From NCBI GenBank assembly GCA_002363865.1, contig DEWY01000002.1, forward strand, positions 234,496 to 298,495: a DNA stretch of 64,000 nucleotides, written 5' to 3'. The notes under the pieces are model-generated. The model did not search any database. It saw only the letters and a list, made by a program, of their open reading frames with translations, and had not been told where the DNA came from. A program made the position numbers and the translations under genes. Positions 18,069-26,135 of this stretch are shown piece by piece. Origin of the DNA: Caulobacteraceae bacterium UBA3198 (GTDB lineage Bacteria; Pseudomonadota; Alphaproteobacteria; Caulobacterales; Caulobacteraceae). Each line of letters starts with the position of its first letter. Position 1 is the first letter of the stretch.

Positions 18069-18707
18069 TCAGGCGTCGGAAGGTCGCGAATCCAATCCGC
18101 TCAGGGTCGCCATCCGCACCAGATGACCCAGCCTGGCCGCGCCCATCTTCAACATGAGCGCCCGGCGGTGGGCTTCCACAGTGCGCACGCTGATGCCCAG
18201 GCCATCAGAAATCTGGCGTCCGGTGCGCCCTTGGCCGATTTCCACAAGGATTTCCAGCTCTCTGGCTGTCAGGGTCTGAAGTCGCTGCCGGACCCCGTCT
18301 CGCTCGGCGGCCGCCGCCAGATCCTCCGGCGGTGTCTGGTCGAGCGCGCGAACGGCCTCGACCAGACGAGCGAGGTCGTCAGTTTTTTCGAAGAAGTCGC
18401 GCGCGCCAGCCTTCATGGCGCTGACGGCCAGCGCCACGTCGGCATGAGCTGTAACAACGACCACCGTGATCTTCGGAGCCTGCGCCCGAAGGGCCTCTGT
18501 CAAGGCCACGCCGTCCATGGGCGACATGCGCACGTCGGTGACGACGCACCCGACCGCATCGGCCGGCAGGCGCGCCAAAAGCTCACGCGCCGCGCCAAAG
18601 GATTCCACGGAAAACTCCGTTGGCGGGAAATGGGCGGCGATAGCGTCGCGCATCAGCGCGTCGTCATCGACAATATAGACTTGCCGCCGGCCTTCCGGGT
18701 TCGTCAT
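18069..18707 (-). CDS. FixJ-family two-component response regulator
   Basis: A 212-residue regulator with a receiver (YIVDDDALMRDAI; acceptor Asp in CVVTDVRMSPMDG; EKTDD with the Lys) and a C-terminal LuxR-type helix-turn-helix (LTARELEILVEIGQGRTGRQ, then ISVRTVEAHRRALM). In alphaproteobacteria FixJ-type regulators often govern oxygen- or nitrate-responsive genes, sometimes by way of FixK. No FixL-like heme kinase is next to it; the neighbouring multi-PAS kinase is a candidate partner but that is inference. Confidence 0.88.
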   Translation of the reverse strand: MTNPEGRRQVYIVDDDALMRDAIAAHFPPTEFSVESFGAARELLARLPADAVGCVVTDVRMSPMDGVALTEALRAQAPKITVVVVTAHADVALAVSAMKAGARDFFEKTDDLARLVEAVRALDQTPPEDLAAAAERDGVRQRLQTLTARELEILVEIGQGRTGRQISDGLGISVRTVEAHRRALMLKMGAARLGHLVRMATLSGLDSRPSDA

Positions 18708-18911
18708 CGGCGTACTCTATCAGGGGCTTCGGGCGCCGGACCGCGCCACGACACATCTCTCCGTTGGGGGCTGCGGCCTGCGGAACGTGCCGATACACCC
18801 AGCTATTGGATAAGCCTATCGGTACAATTACCTAGCAACAACCGGCAATTGTGCCAGGCAAGCTATCGTCGTTCAAGTGGGGCTTCTGGATACCGCCTAC
18901 GAGAACAGTCC

Positions 18912-19328
18912 ATGCCCACAATCCTCACTTTAGACGATGACATACTATTCTGTGAATTCATTCACGATGTGTTGGTTCAGGACGGTCACTCAGTCGTCAC
19001 CGCCTATAATGGCGAAGAGGGTCTGGGCAGACTCACGCGCCAGACCTTTGATCTGGTGCTGACCGACATCGACATGCCCATTATGGATGGCCTTGAATTT
19101 TTACGGCGAGTTAGATCCATGCCTTGCGGGCTTGAGCTACCCTTCATCTTGCTGACAGGCCGACGCCGCGAACAGGTCATGGCCGCGGGGAATGCCATTG
19201 AAGGGGTGCCATTCCTGCAAAAGCCCGTAGCGCCCGAAACAATCTCCAAGACGGTCTACGAAACGCTCGACGATTTTGCGCGAGCGCGCGAAGGCCTTGA
19301 CGGCCATAGACGTGGAATACTCCAGTGA
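18912..19328 (+). CDS. Single-domain response regulator
   Basis: A 138-residue receiver (LTLDDDILFCEF at residues 5-16; LVLTDIDMPIMDG; Lys in LQKPVAPET). I chose the ATG at 18912 because it begins exactly at the receiver; the frame is open upstream to 18060 but that part is the complement of the FixJ-type gene. Four bases overlap the next regulator (GTGA), so both are probably co-translated. Confidence 0.85.
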   Translation: MPTILTLDDDILFCEFIHDVLVQDGHSVVTAYNGEEGLGRLTRQTFDLVLTDIDMPIMDGLEFLRRVRSMPCGLELPFILLTGRRREQVMAAGNAIEGVPFLQKPVAPETISKTVYETLDDFARAREGLDGHRRGILQ

Positions 19329-19699
19329 ACGTTCTCTATGTCGATGATGAAGGCGACCTGCGCGAGCTCGCGCAGTTTTCGCTGGAGCTGGACCCCGAGA
19401 TGCGGGTGACGACCGCAGCTTCAGGCGCCGCAGCCTTGGAGCACCTCCGCAAAACCGCCGTCGATGTCGTACTGCTGGACGTGATGATGCCGAAAATGGA
19501 CGGTCCGGCCGTGCTCGCGGCACTGCGCGCGGAAATTGGGGCCAGTCCGCCAGTCATCTTCGTGACCGCCCGGGCATTACCCGACGAGCGTCGGCGATTG
19601 CTCGACCTGGGCGCGCTTGACGTCATTACCAAGCCGTTCGATCCGATGGTGTTAGCCAAGGACGTTCGCGCGGCGCTTGCGGGTCGCCATGGGCAATGA
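19325..19699 (+). CDS. Single-domain response regulator
   Basis: A 124-residue receiver starting with GTG inside the stop of the previous regulator (LYVDDEGDLREL; acceptor Asp in VVLLDVMMPKMDG; Lys in ITKPFDPMVL). Its TKPFDP segment resembles that of the regulator at 13178. It also overlaps the Hpt gene that follows by 11 bp, giving a receiver-receiver-Hpt set that looks like the middle of a phosphorelay. Confidence 0.86.
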   Translation: MNVLYVDDEGDLRELAQFSLELDPEMRVTTAASGAAALEHLRKTAVDVVLLDVMMPKMDGPAVLAALRAEIGASPPVIFVTARALPDERRRLLDLGALDVITKPFDPMVLAKDVRAALAGRHGQ

Positions 19700-19997
19700 T
19701 CCGCTTGCGCCCCTGCGGGCTCGTTTTACGCAAAGGTGCGTGGACGATGTCGCCACGCTCCGCTCACTTCTGAATCAGGACCCAGTCGTTCGCCGTGAGC
19801 CGCTGCGCATGCTGGCCCACCGCCTCTCCGGCATAGCCGGCAGCTTTGGACACACCTCGCTGAGCACCTTGGCTGGCGATATTGACTATGATCTCACCCA
19901 GGATCAGCTGGTGACCGACGAAAAGCTTTCCGAACTGGTCACCGCGCTGGAGCTTATCATCCGCGAGGTCAGGGGGTCTGGCCCGACTGGCTCGTGA
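19689..19997 (+). CDS. Hpt-domain phosphotransfer protein
   Basis: A 102-residue helical protein with the Hpt motif AHRLSGIAGSFGHTSL near residue 44, where the His is the phosphate carrier. Free-standing Hpt proteins shuttle phosphate from a hybrid kinase's receiver to a second receiver. The hybrid kinase at 14442 ends in a receiver and has no Hpt of its own, so this protein could close that relay. The ATG at 19689 lies inside the end of the preceding receiver gene. Confidence 0.82.
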   Translation: MGNDPLAPLRARFTQRCVDDVATLRSLLNQDPVVRREPLRMLAHRLSGIAGSFGHTSLSTLAGDIDYDLTQDQLVTDEKLSELVTALELIIREVRGSGPTGS

Positions 19998-20313
19998 CCC
20001 CGAACTGGTGTTTCGCGGCGAAACGATGTTCGCCCCTCGAGTGCGAAATCTGAGTTCAGCGCCAATGCGGTGCTAGTCATGGACGTCAGGCTCGCGGCCT
20101 ACGTCTTTGACCACAAAGACCTGTTTGACAGACCGCGCTGGGCGGCAGGATCATCAATCGGACGCTTCCTGCTGCTGCTCGCCCAGCATGATCAGGCCAT
20201 CAGCGAGAACCGTTCCGCCGGATGGCGGCTGTCCATCGACCCAGACCTCGACAAATGCCCCAGAGCCCCGCCAATCTGGCTAGCCGGCTGATCTGGCATC
20301 GCCGCAGGTCAGG
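19998..20313. other. Gap between the Hpt gene and the first 117-bp repeat
   Basis: No gene is convincing here. On the minus strand a 41-codon stretch at 20154-20279 reads like the end of a protein (AFVEVWVDGQPPSG, then LADGLIMLGEQQQ) but has a stop just before it and no start, so it could be the remains of a truncated gene. A plus-strand frame of 73 codons at 20070-20291 shows no family features. Confidence 0.35.
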
Positions 20314-20430
20314 CGCTGGTGGGCCCGGCAGGACTCGAACCACCTTAGAATTTCTCATCCAATATAAGGCCTTACGAACATCTGATCTCGGCCCTACCCG
20401 CGCGCCTACCAGCAGTTCTCGGACGGCTAG
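20314..20430 (-). repeat. 117-bp repeat with tRNA 3'-end motif, copy 1
   Basis: Read on the minus strand: an outer part beginning CTAGCCGTC, a conserved 31-base block (20383-20413, GCTGGTAGGCGCGC...), 43 bases unrelated to copy 2, and a conserved 26-base block (20314-20339). The last block contains a tRNA-like TTCGAGTCC loop and ends GGGCCCACCA, like the T-loop and acceptor end of an Ile-type tRNA. It is not an intact tRNA: the bases before TTCGAGT (GGTGG) do not pair with CCTGC. The conserved blocks can pair with each other (GCTGGT with ACCAGC; GGGCC with GGCCC), which would present the centre as a loop. The copy at 59292-59408 has the same orientation and length. Confidence 0.75.
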
Positions 20431-20453
20431 GAAATATCCGAATAGGAGCGCCA

Positions 20454-20999
20454 TCAGTCTCGTGGCCGCGACACGACGCCTTGCGGCTCGACTGGCTCGT
20501 TTAGCAACACGGTCAAGGCTTCGGTGCGCAGGCCCCTCAGGATGCTGTCGGGGTGCCGGTAGGTCGCACTGTTGGCGCCATGCTCCATGCATTCTACTTC
20601 GGCGACCCAGCATCGCCCCCCTGTGGCGCTGGAGATGAGCGCGTCCGCCGCACGCCACACAAACTGCGCCAGCAACTCACAACTGGTCCCCGGAACGACC
20701 TGGACACGTGCAAGACCGAGCTGCGGAAGCCGTAACAGTTCATGCAGGGCTGGATCATCCTCAGCGACCAGCAGGGCGTGATCGAACGCCTCGTGCAACC
20801 ACGCCCGTATCTGACCAAAGCCGCCGGTCCCAAAGTCCACCACCCATCCCCGGCGATCGAGCTGTTCGGCGGCGAAGGTGAACCGAAAGCCCAGAGAGTA
20901 GCCGTGGATCAGGGCGCAGTGACTTTCCGCCGACCACTGCCGGAGCGCGCAGGAAAGGCCGCGCTCGGCGCCATAGGTCTTCGTGGCTATCCAGGTCAT
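20454..20999 (-). CDS. 6-pyruvoyl-tetrahydropterin synthase family protein (QueD-like)
   Basis: A 181-residue member of the PTPS/QueD family. Family features are SAESHCALIHGYSLGFRFTF near residues 23-42, with the metal-binding His region, WVVDFG near 52 and the C-terminal EHGANSATYR near 140. It belongs to the longer alphaproteobacterial type with HGY in place of HGH. The true QueD reaction makes carboxytetrahydropterin for queuosine; other PTPS members act on different pterins, and with no queuosine gene nearby the substrate is open. Its ATG overlaps the TetR stop (ATGA), so the two form an operon. The first 117-bp repeat begins about 23 bp after its stop. Confidence 0.75.
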   Translation of the reverse strand: MTWIATKTYGAERGLSCALRQWSAESHCALIHGYSLGFRFTFAAEQLDRRGWVVDFGTGGFGQIRAWLHEAFDHALLVAEDDPALHELLRLPQLGLARVQVVPGTSCELLAQFVWRAADALISSATGGRCWVAEVECMEHGANSATYRHPDSILRGLRTEALTVLLNEPVEPQGVVSRPRD

Positions 21000-21685
21000 G
21001 AATGGGCCGAAAAACGGCCCCGCCAGCTGACGTCGGCCTGGCCTTTCTCACGATTGGCTGGGGGACATCGGCGCCGGCGCGCGCAATCGCCGTTCTCGGA
21101 TAGCAAGGGTGACAGCAGCTCAGTGACCCGTCCGGCGCCCCAGTCTTGCTTGGCAGCAGGCCGCCAAGCTAGGCCGATGCTCATCGCCGACAGCAGCCCG
21201 GCGAGCCGCGCGTCCAGGCCAGCGTCCCGGAGCAAGTGGCCATGCCAGCACAAAATTCGCGCATCGACCTCCTGCACGAAGCGTGGCGCCTCCGCCCGGA
21301 GAGGCTCCAGGCACTGAACGAGGCGACGATTGTCGTTGATCAGCCCGTAGAGTTGCTCAAGGTTGGCTGTGGCGGCTGTGTTGGACGGAGCCCCTCCCAT
21401 TGGGAAGACAACGGCGACGAAGGGGCGCAGGACGGAGACCGCAATGTGCGCCTTGTCACGGAAATAGACGTAGAAGCCCGCCCGCGAGAGGCCGGCCGCG
21501 GTCGCGATGTCGGCCGCCCCAACCTGATCATAACCAAATTGTTCGAACTGCCGCGCCGCAGCGATACGCAGGGCGATTTTTCGACGACGTCCCTTGCGTC
21601 GCACCCCTGACCGCAAGAGCCTCGCCGCGAGAAGGTCGGAAAACCGCAGGTCGCCGCGGTCTGGAAGGGAAAGGGTGGCGGACAC
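20996..21685 (-). CDS. TetR-family transcriptional regulator
   Basis: About 229 residues. The N-terminal helix-turn-helix (ALRIAAARQFEQFGYDQVG, then IATAAGLSRAGFYVYFRDKA) is typical of TetR repressors, followed by a variable ligand-binding part. A GTG at 21685, 6 bases after AAGGAG, is the best start; a longer reading to 21868 adds low-complexity sequence. It is translationally coupled to the PTPS-like gene, so that gene or the pterin it makes is the likely target. Ligand unknown. Confidence 0.8.
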   Translation of the reverse strand: MSATLSLPDRGDLRFSDLLAARLLRSGVRRKGRRRKIALRIAAARQFEQFGYDQVGAADIATAAGLSRAGFYVYFRDKAHIAVSVLRPFVAVVFPMGGAPSNTAATANLEQLYGLINDNRRLVQCLEPLRAEAPRFVQEVDARILCWHGHLLRDAGLDARLAGLLSAMSIGLAWRPAAKQDWGAGRVTELLSPLLSENGDCARRRRCPPANREKGQADVSWRGRFSAHS

Positions 21686-22081
21686 GCTAAACTCCTTCAA
21701 TCTGAACCCTCGCATCGCGATCATCCCGGCGCCGCCTTCACAACCGCCGCCGGCAGGCGTCTCCGATCCCAAAGACAAAGGCGGCCCCGCGGCGGCGCCG
21801 GGGGCCAAGTGGGAAGTGTGGAGAGCCAATCGGCGCGACGACTCCTTTCGACTGGGGACAGCACCCAAAGCGCCAATCCAGGAGAGCCTATCCCGTCGAT
21901 CGCGATGTCGAATTGCTTGTTTTCAATCGAGACCTTGATCGGTGCGCCAACACGCCGTGACGGGGACCAAGGGCCGGTCTGGCCCGGCCGATCGGCGCCG
22001 TGGGAGTTTTTGGCTCTCGGTTTGAACCACGTTAAGGCGGCCCGTCGCGCGTTGGGGCATCAAGCTGGCCAGGAGGCTGGC
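21686..22081. other. 396-bp divergent intergenic region
   Basis: Promoter region for the TetR operon (leftward) and the small gene at 22082 (rightward). I see no FNR-type box, rRNA, tRNA or convincing short gene. Half-sites such as TTGATC near 21942 lack a partner. Confidence 0.4.
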
Positions 22082-22231
22082 ATGAACCTGCAAGAAGCTA
22101 GGGAGATCCTGGGCGCTCCGCGACGTCATGAGGTCAAACGCCTCGCGGCGCAGTTGGCGGCCCTGCAGAGGCAGACTGCGCTCGAAAAGCGCCGCCTCGC
22201 GGCCGCCCGCCTCATCTTGCGCCACAAATAG
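22082..22231 (+). CDS. Small Arg/Leu-rich helical protein, unknown function
   Basis: A 49-residue frame starting with ATG right after a strong AGGAGG ribosome site at 22072-22077. The product is mostly helix-forming residues (for example VKRLAAQLAALQRQT and RRLAAARLILRHK), basic and soluble, without cysteines. I do not recognise a family. The ribosome site is the main support. Twenty-eight bases separate it from the next small gene. Confidence 0.5.
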   Translation: MNLQEAREILGAPRRHEVKRLAAQLAALQRQTALEKRRLAAARLILRHK

Positions 22232-22259
22232 CCCGTCAGGTTCCGAGGTGACGCCGAGC

Positions 22260-22481
22260 ATGCCCTGCGCCTCCCTCTTCGAGCTTCATGTGAACGGCGC
22301 CAGTGGCGGGCGTGAGGTCGTCCACCTCTATTGCCCAGACGCCGAGATCATCACCCGCCTGCGACGCCTGGCGACCGCGCGAGGGGCGACCACCATCGAT
22401 GTCCAGCGCGACGGCGTCCTGCTGTTCACCCTGGCGCAATCCCCGCAGCTCGGTGACGACGTGGGTTCGCGCCCCGCTTGA
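22260..22481 (+). CDS. Small protein of unknown function
   Basis: A 73-residue frame from the ATG at 22260 (GAGGTG lies about 11 bases upstream). The pattern FELHVNGASGGREVVHLYCP followed by IITRLRRLATARGATTIDVQR suggests a small alpha/beta fold. No family is recognised. It converges with hemN, whose stop lies 7 bp beyond, and may be transcribed with the small gene upstream. Confidence 0.5.
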   Translation: MPCASLFELHVNGASGGREVVHLYCPDAEIITRLRRLATARGATTIDVQRDGVLLFTLAQSPQLGDDVGSRPA

Positions 22482-22488
22482 TACCCGC

Positions 22489-23871
22489 CTACACGGCGCG
22501 GGAATGCCGTAGGGCGTCCGGCTGAAGATAGGCGTCGAAGCATGCACTGATCGATCGCACCAGGGGGCGGCCGGCTGGCAGCACCTCGATTCGTCGTCCT
22601 TCGATGCTGATGAATCGATCCTCGAGAAAGGGCCGCAACCGGGCCATAGCTTCGTCCAGATCAGGGATGCTCCCGTTGCGGTGGCGGCCGCCCACCGCCT
22701 CCAGATCGACGGCGAAATCACACATCAGCCGCTCGATGATTTCAGCTCGAAAGCGGTCGTCATCAGTTGCGGTCACCCCACGGGCGATGGGCGCCTCGCC
22801 ACGGTCTATGGCTTGACGCCAGGACAGTTCCTGGGCGTGATTTTGGATATAGCCCTCCGGAAGGGCGCCAATGGCCGAGGCGCCAAAACCGATCAGCGTC
22901 TTTGCAGCATCGGTCGTGTAGCCCTGGAAGTTCCGTCGCAAACGATTGTCGGCCTTGGCGCGAGCCAGGTCGTCATGGGGTAAGGCGAAGTGATCCAGGC
23001 CAATGGACACATAGCCCTCCCCGACCAACTTTTCCTCCGCCGTCAGCGCCTGTTCGAGACGTTCCGCCGGACCGGGCAGCGCCGACTCCGCGATCAGCTT
23101 CTGATGGGACTTCATCCACGGGACATGAGCATAGCCAAACAAGGCTAGCCGTTCGGGCCGAAACTTCAGGACTGCGTCTATCGTATCAAGCACGCTTTGG
23201 GTCGTCTGGTGGGGCAGGCCATACATCAGGTCGAGGTTCAGGGACCGAACCCTGATCGCCCGCAGGGCGGCCACACACTCTTCGATCTGCTCAAAAGTCT
23301 CGGTGCGGTTGACCGCCGCCTGAACCTTTGGATCGAGGGTCTGCACCCCGAGACTCGCCCGGTTCATTCCCAAGGCTCCAGCGGCATCGACCCAGGACCT
23401 GGTCAGGCTGGCAGGGTCCAGTTCGGCGGCGATCTCCATGTCGTCCACGAATGCGAATTCGCGGCCCAAGGCGCGAAAGATCGCCTGAAGCTCGTCGACT
23501 GTAAGCGTGTTGGGCGTGCCTCCCCCGAGGTGGATCGCGCTTGCAGACCGCCGGCCGTCGAGCTTTCGAGCGACCAGCGCCACCTCTCTGAGGAGGTAGC
23601 GGACGTATTCGCCGATCGGCTCCGGCCGATTGACGACCCGCGTATTGCAGCCGCAATACCAGCAGAGCCGGGTGCAGAAAGGCACATGGACGTACAGGCT
23701 GACAGCCCCGTCCTGCGGAAGGCCGGTCAACCAATCACAATATTCGACCGGACCGATGTCCGTAGAAAACTGCACGGCGGTGGGATAGCTCGTATATCTC
23801 GGAGCACGCCCATCGTGTTTTAGCACCCTGTCAATATCAAATCTAAGGGGTGCGACCTTCGCCAGCGCCAT
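22489..23871 (-). CDS. hemN: Oxygen-independent coproporphyrinogen III oxidase
   Basis: A 460-residue radical-SAM enzyme that makes protoporphyrinogen IX without oxygen, so heme can be built during nitrate respiration. The radical-SAM cluster motif CTRLCWYCGC lies near residues 58-67, followed by GGGTPNTL and the C-terminal HemN domain. I chose the ATG at 23871 (MALAKVAPLRFD); an upstream in-frame start at 23895 would add 8 residues. It follows the RIC-type gene by about 42 bp on the same strand and is probably transcribed from the box-bearing promoter upstream of that gene. Confidence 0.94.
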   Translation of the reverse strand: MALAKVAPLRFDIDRVLKHDGRAPRYTSYPTAVQFSTDIGPVEYCDWLTGLPQDGAVSLYVHVPFCTRLCWYCGCNTRVVNRPEPIGEYVRYLLREVALVARKLDGRRSASAIHLGGGTPNTLTVDELQAIFRALGREFAFVDDMEIAAELDPASLTRSWVDAAGALGMNRASLGVQTLDPKVQAAVNRTETFEQIEECVAALRAIRVRSLNLDLMYGLPHQTTQSVLDTIDAVLKFRPERLALFGYAHVPWMKSHQKLIAESALPGPAERLEQALTAEEKLVGEGYVSIGLDHFALPHDDLARAKADNRLRRNFQGYTTDAAKTLIGFGASAIGALPEGYIQNHAQELSWRQAIDRGEAPIARGVTATDDDRFRAEIIERLMCDFAVDLEAVGGRHRNGSIPDLDEAMARLRPFLEDRFISIEGRRIEVLPAGRPLVRSISACFDAYLQPDALRHSRAV

Positions 23872-23913
23872 GATAGCCTTCTGTGACCGCCACATTCCCC
23901 AGTTGGGCTAGGT

Positions 23914-24558
23914 TTAGACGAACTTGGGGAAGAGAATATTGTTCTCGATGTGCATGTGCTCGCGCAGATCTTCATCCAGCTTCCGGCACATCTCATAGAG
24001 CGCCCGCCAGGTGGTGCATGCGCCCTGGGGCGGTGTGAAATCGGTTGTGAGCCGGGCCAGTTCGTCCAACTGCTCGACGACATCAACGTGCTCAGCCAGC
24101 ATTCGCGCGATTGGGAGCCGGATCATGGGGGCGCCGCCCTGCCGCATCATCGGAAACAGCGCAGCCTCTTCCTTATGTTGATGGCCCTGCAGCTCATCAG
24201 AGATCAGCGCCAAGTGATCAGCCAGACCATGCGGACAGTCAGCCTTGGCCCGGTGGACCGCCTCGACGCGACGCGCCAGGCGAAGGGCCTCGGGCAACTC
24301 CGCCATGTGAACGTCGTGGTACCGGGTGATGATGTGGGAGATCAGGCTCTCGGGATCCGTGGGCAGATCTCCGTGATCGGCCGTAAGGTCATCCAGCTCG
24401 GCCTGTAGCTCGGACACTGGGAGACCCCGCTGAAGGGCGGCCTGCGAAAGCGAAGCGCCGCCATTGCCGCAGAAGTCGATCTTGTGCCGCCGGAAGACAG
24501 CTGTCGCGCCTGGGCGCTCGACAGCGATGTCGCGGATGGTGGCGTCTTGAGAAATCAT
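23914..24558 (-). CDS. ytfE: Iron-sulfur cluster repair protein, RIC/ScdA/YtfE family
   Basis: A 214-residue di-iron protein that repairs iron-sulfur clusters damaged by nitric oxide. An N-terminal DUF542-type domain (IRDIAVERPGATAVFRRHKI) leads into a hemerythrin-like helical bundle with His/Glu motifs (HQHKEEAALFP near residue 118; HMHIENNILFP near 203). The N-terminal motif reads DFCGNGG with one Cys, where the family usually has CCGG. The ATG at 24558 follows a GGAGG site. A TTGAT-N4-GTCAC box lies about 76 bp upstream, fitting induction under anaerobic or nitrosative conditions. hemN follows on the same strand. Confidence 0.9.
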   Translation of the reverse strand: MISQDATIRDIAVERPGATAVFRRHKIDFCGNGGASLSQAALQRGLPVSELQAELDDLTADHGDLPTDPESLISHIITRYHDVHMAELPEALRLARRVEAVHRAKADCPHGLADHLALISDELQGHQHKEEAALFPMMRQGGAPMIRLPIARMLAEHVDVVEQLDELARLTTDFTPPQGACTTWRALYEMCRKLDEDLREHMHIENNILFPKFV

Positions 24559-24627
24559 GAAAACCTCCGTTGGGTTCTCTATAAAGCGACGGGTCGCCAC
24601 ACCCATTGGCACGCGCCTGCGCCCGCC

Positions 24628-24641
24628 TTGATCTTCGTCAC
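24628..24641 (-). promoter_or_regulatory. FNR/DNR-type box upstream of the RIC gene
   Basis: TTGAT-CTTC-GTCAC (plus-strand sense), one base off the TTGAT-N4-GTCAA form seen elsewhere in the window. It overlaps the end of the SRPBCC gene, centred about 76 bp from the RIC ATG. Confidence 0.55.
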
Positions 24642-25159
24642 CTGGCCGCCAGAAGCTCGCCTTGGCGCAGTTCGGCCGAAAGGGCTGCACGCACCGCCTG
24701 GAAATGCTGGAAGGGAAACTTGATCGGCACGCCCTCAAGCGCAGCGGCCAGCATTTCCAGATGGGCGTCCCAGCCGGCCAGGGCGCGGGCCGGGTCGTCG
24801 GCCTCAGGGGTTGTCACCGACAGAAGGAGCCGTGTCTCCGCAGGGCCGACAGCCCGAAGACGCCAGCGCAAGGGCCGTTCTGGCTCGCCGGGTCCGCTCC
24901 AGGAATAGTCCAGAGCCTGCAATGGGATGGCTTGCGTCACCCGACTGTCGATGGCCGATCCGCTTTGGCCAAAGTCCAGGCGTGCAAAACCGTCGAGCCT
25001 TGACTCAACCCGCCCCTCCGCAAGCCAAAGTGGAAGAAGCTCAGGGGCAGTGAGATGCGCCCAAACCTTGTCGGCCGAATGAGGGAAATCCCGAGTCAGG
25101 ACCCCCTCGACTCGACCATCAGCGCGCCTGTGCGCGCGTGCGCCCACCGGAAGCGTCAT
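24638..25159 (-). CDS. SRPBCC/AHSA1-type ligand-binding protein
   Basis: A 173-residue START-like fold protein (FPHSADKVWAHLTAPELLPL, then WLAEGRVESRLDG and WDAHLEMLAAALEG), the AHSA1 subclass. Such proteins bind small hydrophobic ligands or assist chaperones; no specific role can be assigned. The ATG at 25159 follows GGAGAAC and excludes a longer reading that would overlap the UrcA-type gene. It lies 43 bp after that gene and 79 bp before the RIC gene. Confidence 0.75.
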   Translation of the reverse strand: MTLPVGARAHRRADGRVEGVLTRDFPHSADKVWAHLTAPELLPLWLAEGRVESRLDGFARLDFGQSGSAIDSRVTQAIPLQALDYSWSGPGEPERPLRWRLRAVGPAETRLLLSVTTPEADDPARALAGWDAHLEMLAAALEGVPIKFPFQHFQAVRAALSAELRQGELLAAR

Positions 25160-25202
25160 CTGTTCTCCGTTCTGCTCACCTATCGGGGCAATGAAGCCTG
25201 GA

Positions 25203-25583
25203 TCAGCGCGAGGCCAGGACGCGGACTTGCAGCGGAGCAGCATCAGCAAGGTATTGGGCCCGCAGCTTTGCATAGGTGCGCAGGGTCCGCGCCGTCGCCT
25301 TGTCGCGGCACCACTGCCGGTCCAGGGGCTCCAACTCGCCGTTGGTCAGCGCCGCGTCGCACACGATCCCGGCGGCTTCGCGAACGTCCAGGCGGACGGC
25401 CTGAGGAGTGCGGCCCACATAGGGAATGGTCATCGTTGTCGGGGCCCGGCCGATCACGGCGAGGTCGGCGACCGACTCAGCCCGGGCGGCGGTCGCGCTC
25501 AGTCCGACGGACACCAGGGCAAGCGTAGCCGAGACCGCCGCAGCGGCAGTGTTAAGAAACTCGAGTCGAACATTCAGACGCAT
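25203..25583 (-). CDS. UrcA-family exported protein
   Basis: A 126-residue protein with an N-terminal signal peptide (hydrophobic AAAVSATLALVSVGL, cleavage likely after ATAARA). The mature part matches the UrcA style common in Caulobacterales and Sphingomonadales: a TIPYVGRTPQAVRLDV strand region and two Cys (IVCDAA, QWCRDK) probably forming a disulfide. Function of the family is unknown. Its promoter region is shared with moaD. Confidence 0.7.
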   Translation of the reverse strand: MRLNVRLEFLNTAAAAVSATLALVSVGLSATAARAESVADLAVIGRAPTTMTIPYVGRTPQAVRLDVREAAGIVCDAALTNGELEPLDRQWCRDKATARTLRTYAKLRAQYLADAAPLQVRVLASR

Positions 25584-25658
25584 GACAGTCCTCCTTAGAA
25601 TTTCCGCATCTGTACTACGGGCTTGCTAAGGTGACATTGCCGCGGCTCAAACGTCCGA

Positions 25659-25672
25659 TTGATATTCGTCTA
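25659..25672. promoter_or_regulatory. Possible FNR/DNR-type box between urcA-like gene and moaD
   Basis: TTGAT-ATTC-GTCTA, one base off TTGAT-N4-GTCAA, in the 257-bp region between divergent genes. It could serve either direction: centre about 82 bp from the UrcA-type start and about 175 bp from the moaD start. Confidence 0.4.
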
Positions 25673-25840
25673 GACGTCAAATGACATTGGGCGATCCAGA
25701 ATCCGATGTCGCAGGCTAACTTGTGACGCAGGCCGATTTGACGCCGCCCCAGCATCAGGGCTCGTCGCCTCGGTCTGAAGCAGCGCGCTCGTCGCGAGCA
25801 ATTGCCTGATTGGTAGGAAGGCGCTCTCCAAGGATCCGCA

Positions 25841-26131
25841 ATGCCAGATGTCATGTCGAAGGCGCCCGAGACGACAAGCGCCAACACTACGATCCTTTTC
25901 TTTGGCGCCGTCGGCGACCGATTGGGGCGTAGCCACCGGGTTCATGTTCCGCCTGGCGGCATATCGCTCAATGAGCTGAAGGCTTTGATCGCCACGCAGC
26001 TTCCTGAGGGCGCCGCCGCCCTCGCCGCGTCTGGAGTCCGGGCGGCCGTCAGTCAGGTGCTCGTCATCGACGACGGCTACATTCATCCAGGCGCCGAAGT
26101 CGCCTTTTTCTCCGCGTTTTCTGGAGGTTGA
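25841..26131 (+). CDS. moaD: Molybdopterin synthase sulfur-carrier subunit
   Basis: A 96-residue ubiquitin-fold protein ending in Gly-Gly (FSAFSGG), the tail that is thiocarboxylated and donates sulfur to cPMP. The start has AAGGA 6 bases upstream; an ATG 12 bases further on is also possible. It is followed by moaB after 4 bp. Its partner MoaE is not in the window. Confidence 0.9.
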   Translation: MPDVMSKAPETTSANTTILFFGAVGDRLGRSHRVHVPPGGISLNELKALIATQLPEGAAALAASGVRAAVSQVLVIDDGYIHPGAEVAFFSAFSGG

Positions 26132-26135
26132 CCCT

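Noticed and set aside
18060..18911. Long N-terminal extension of the regulator at 18912
   Set aside because: It is the complement of the FixJ-type gene plus the intergenic region; the receiver starts at the ATG at 18912.
20314..20391. Possible 78-base tRNA (GGGCC... to ...GGGCCCACCA), also at 59292-59369
   Set aside because: Only five of seven acceptor pairs form, the T-stem does not pair in either copy, and no normal D-arm or anticodon arm is possible in copy 1. Kept as a repeat, not a tRNA.
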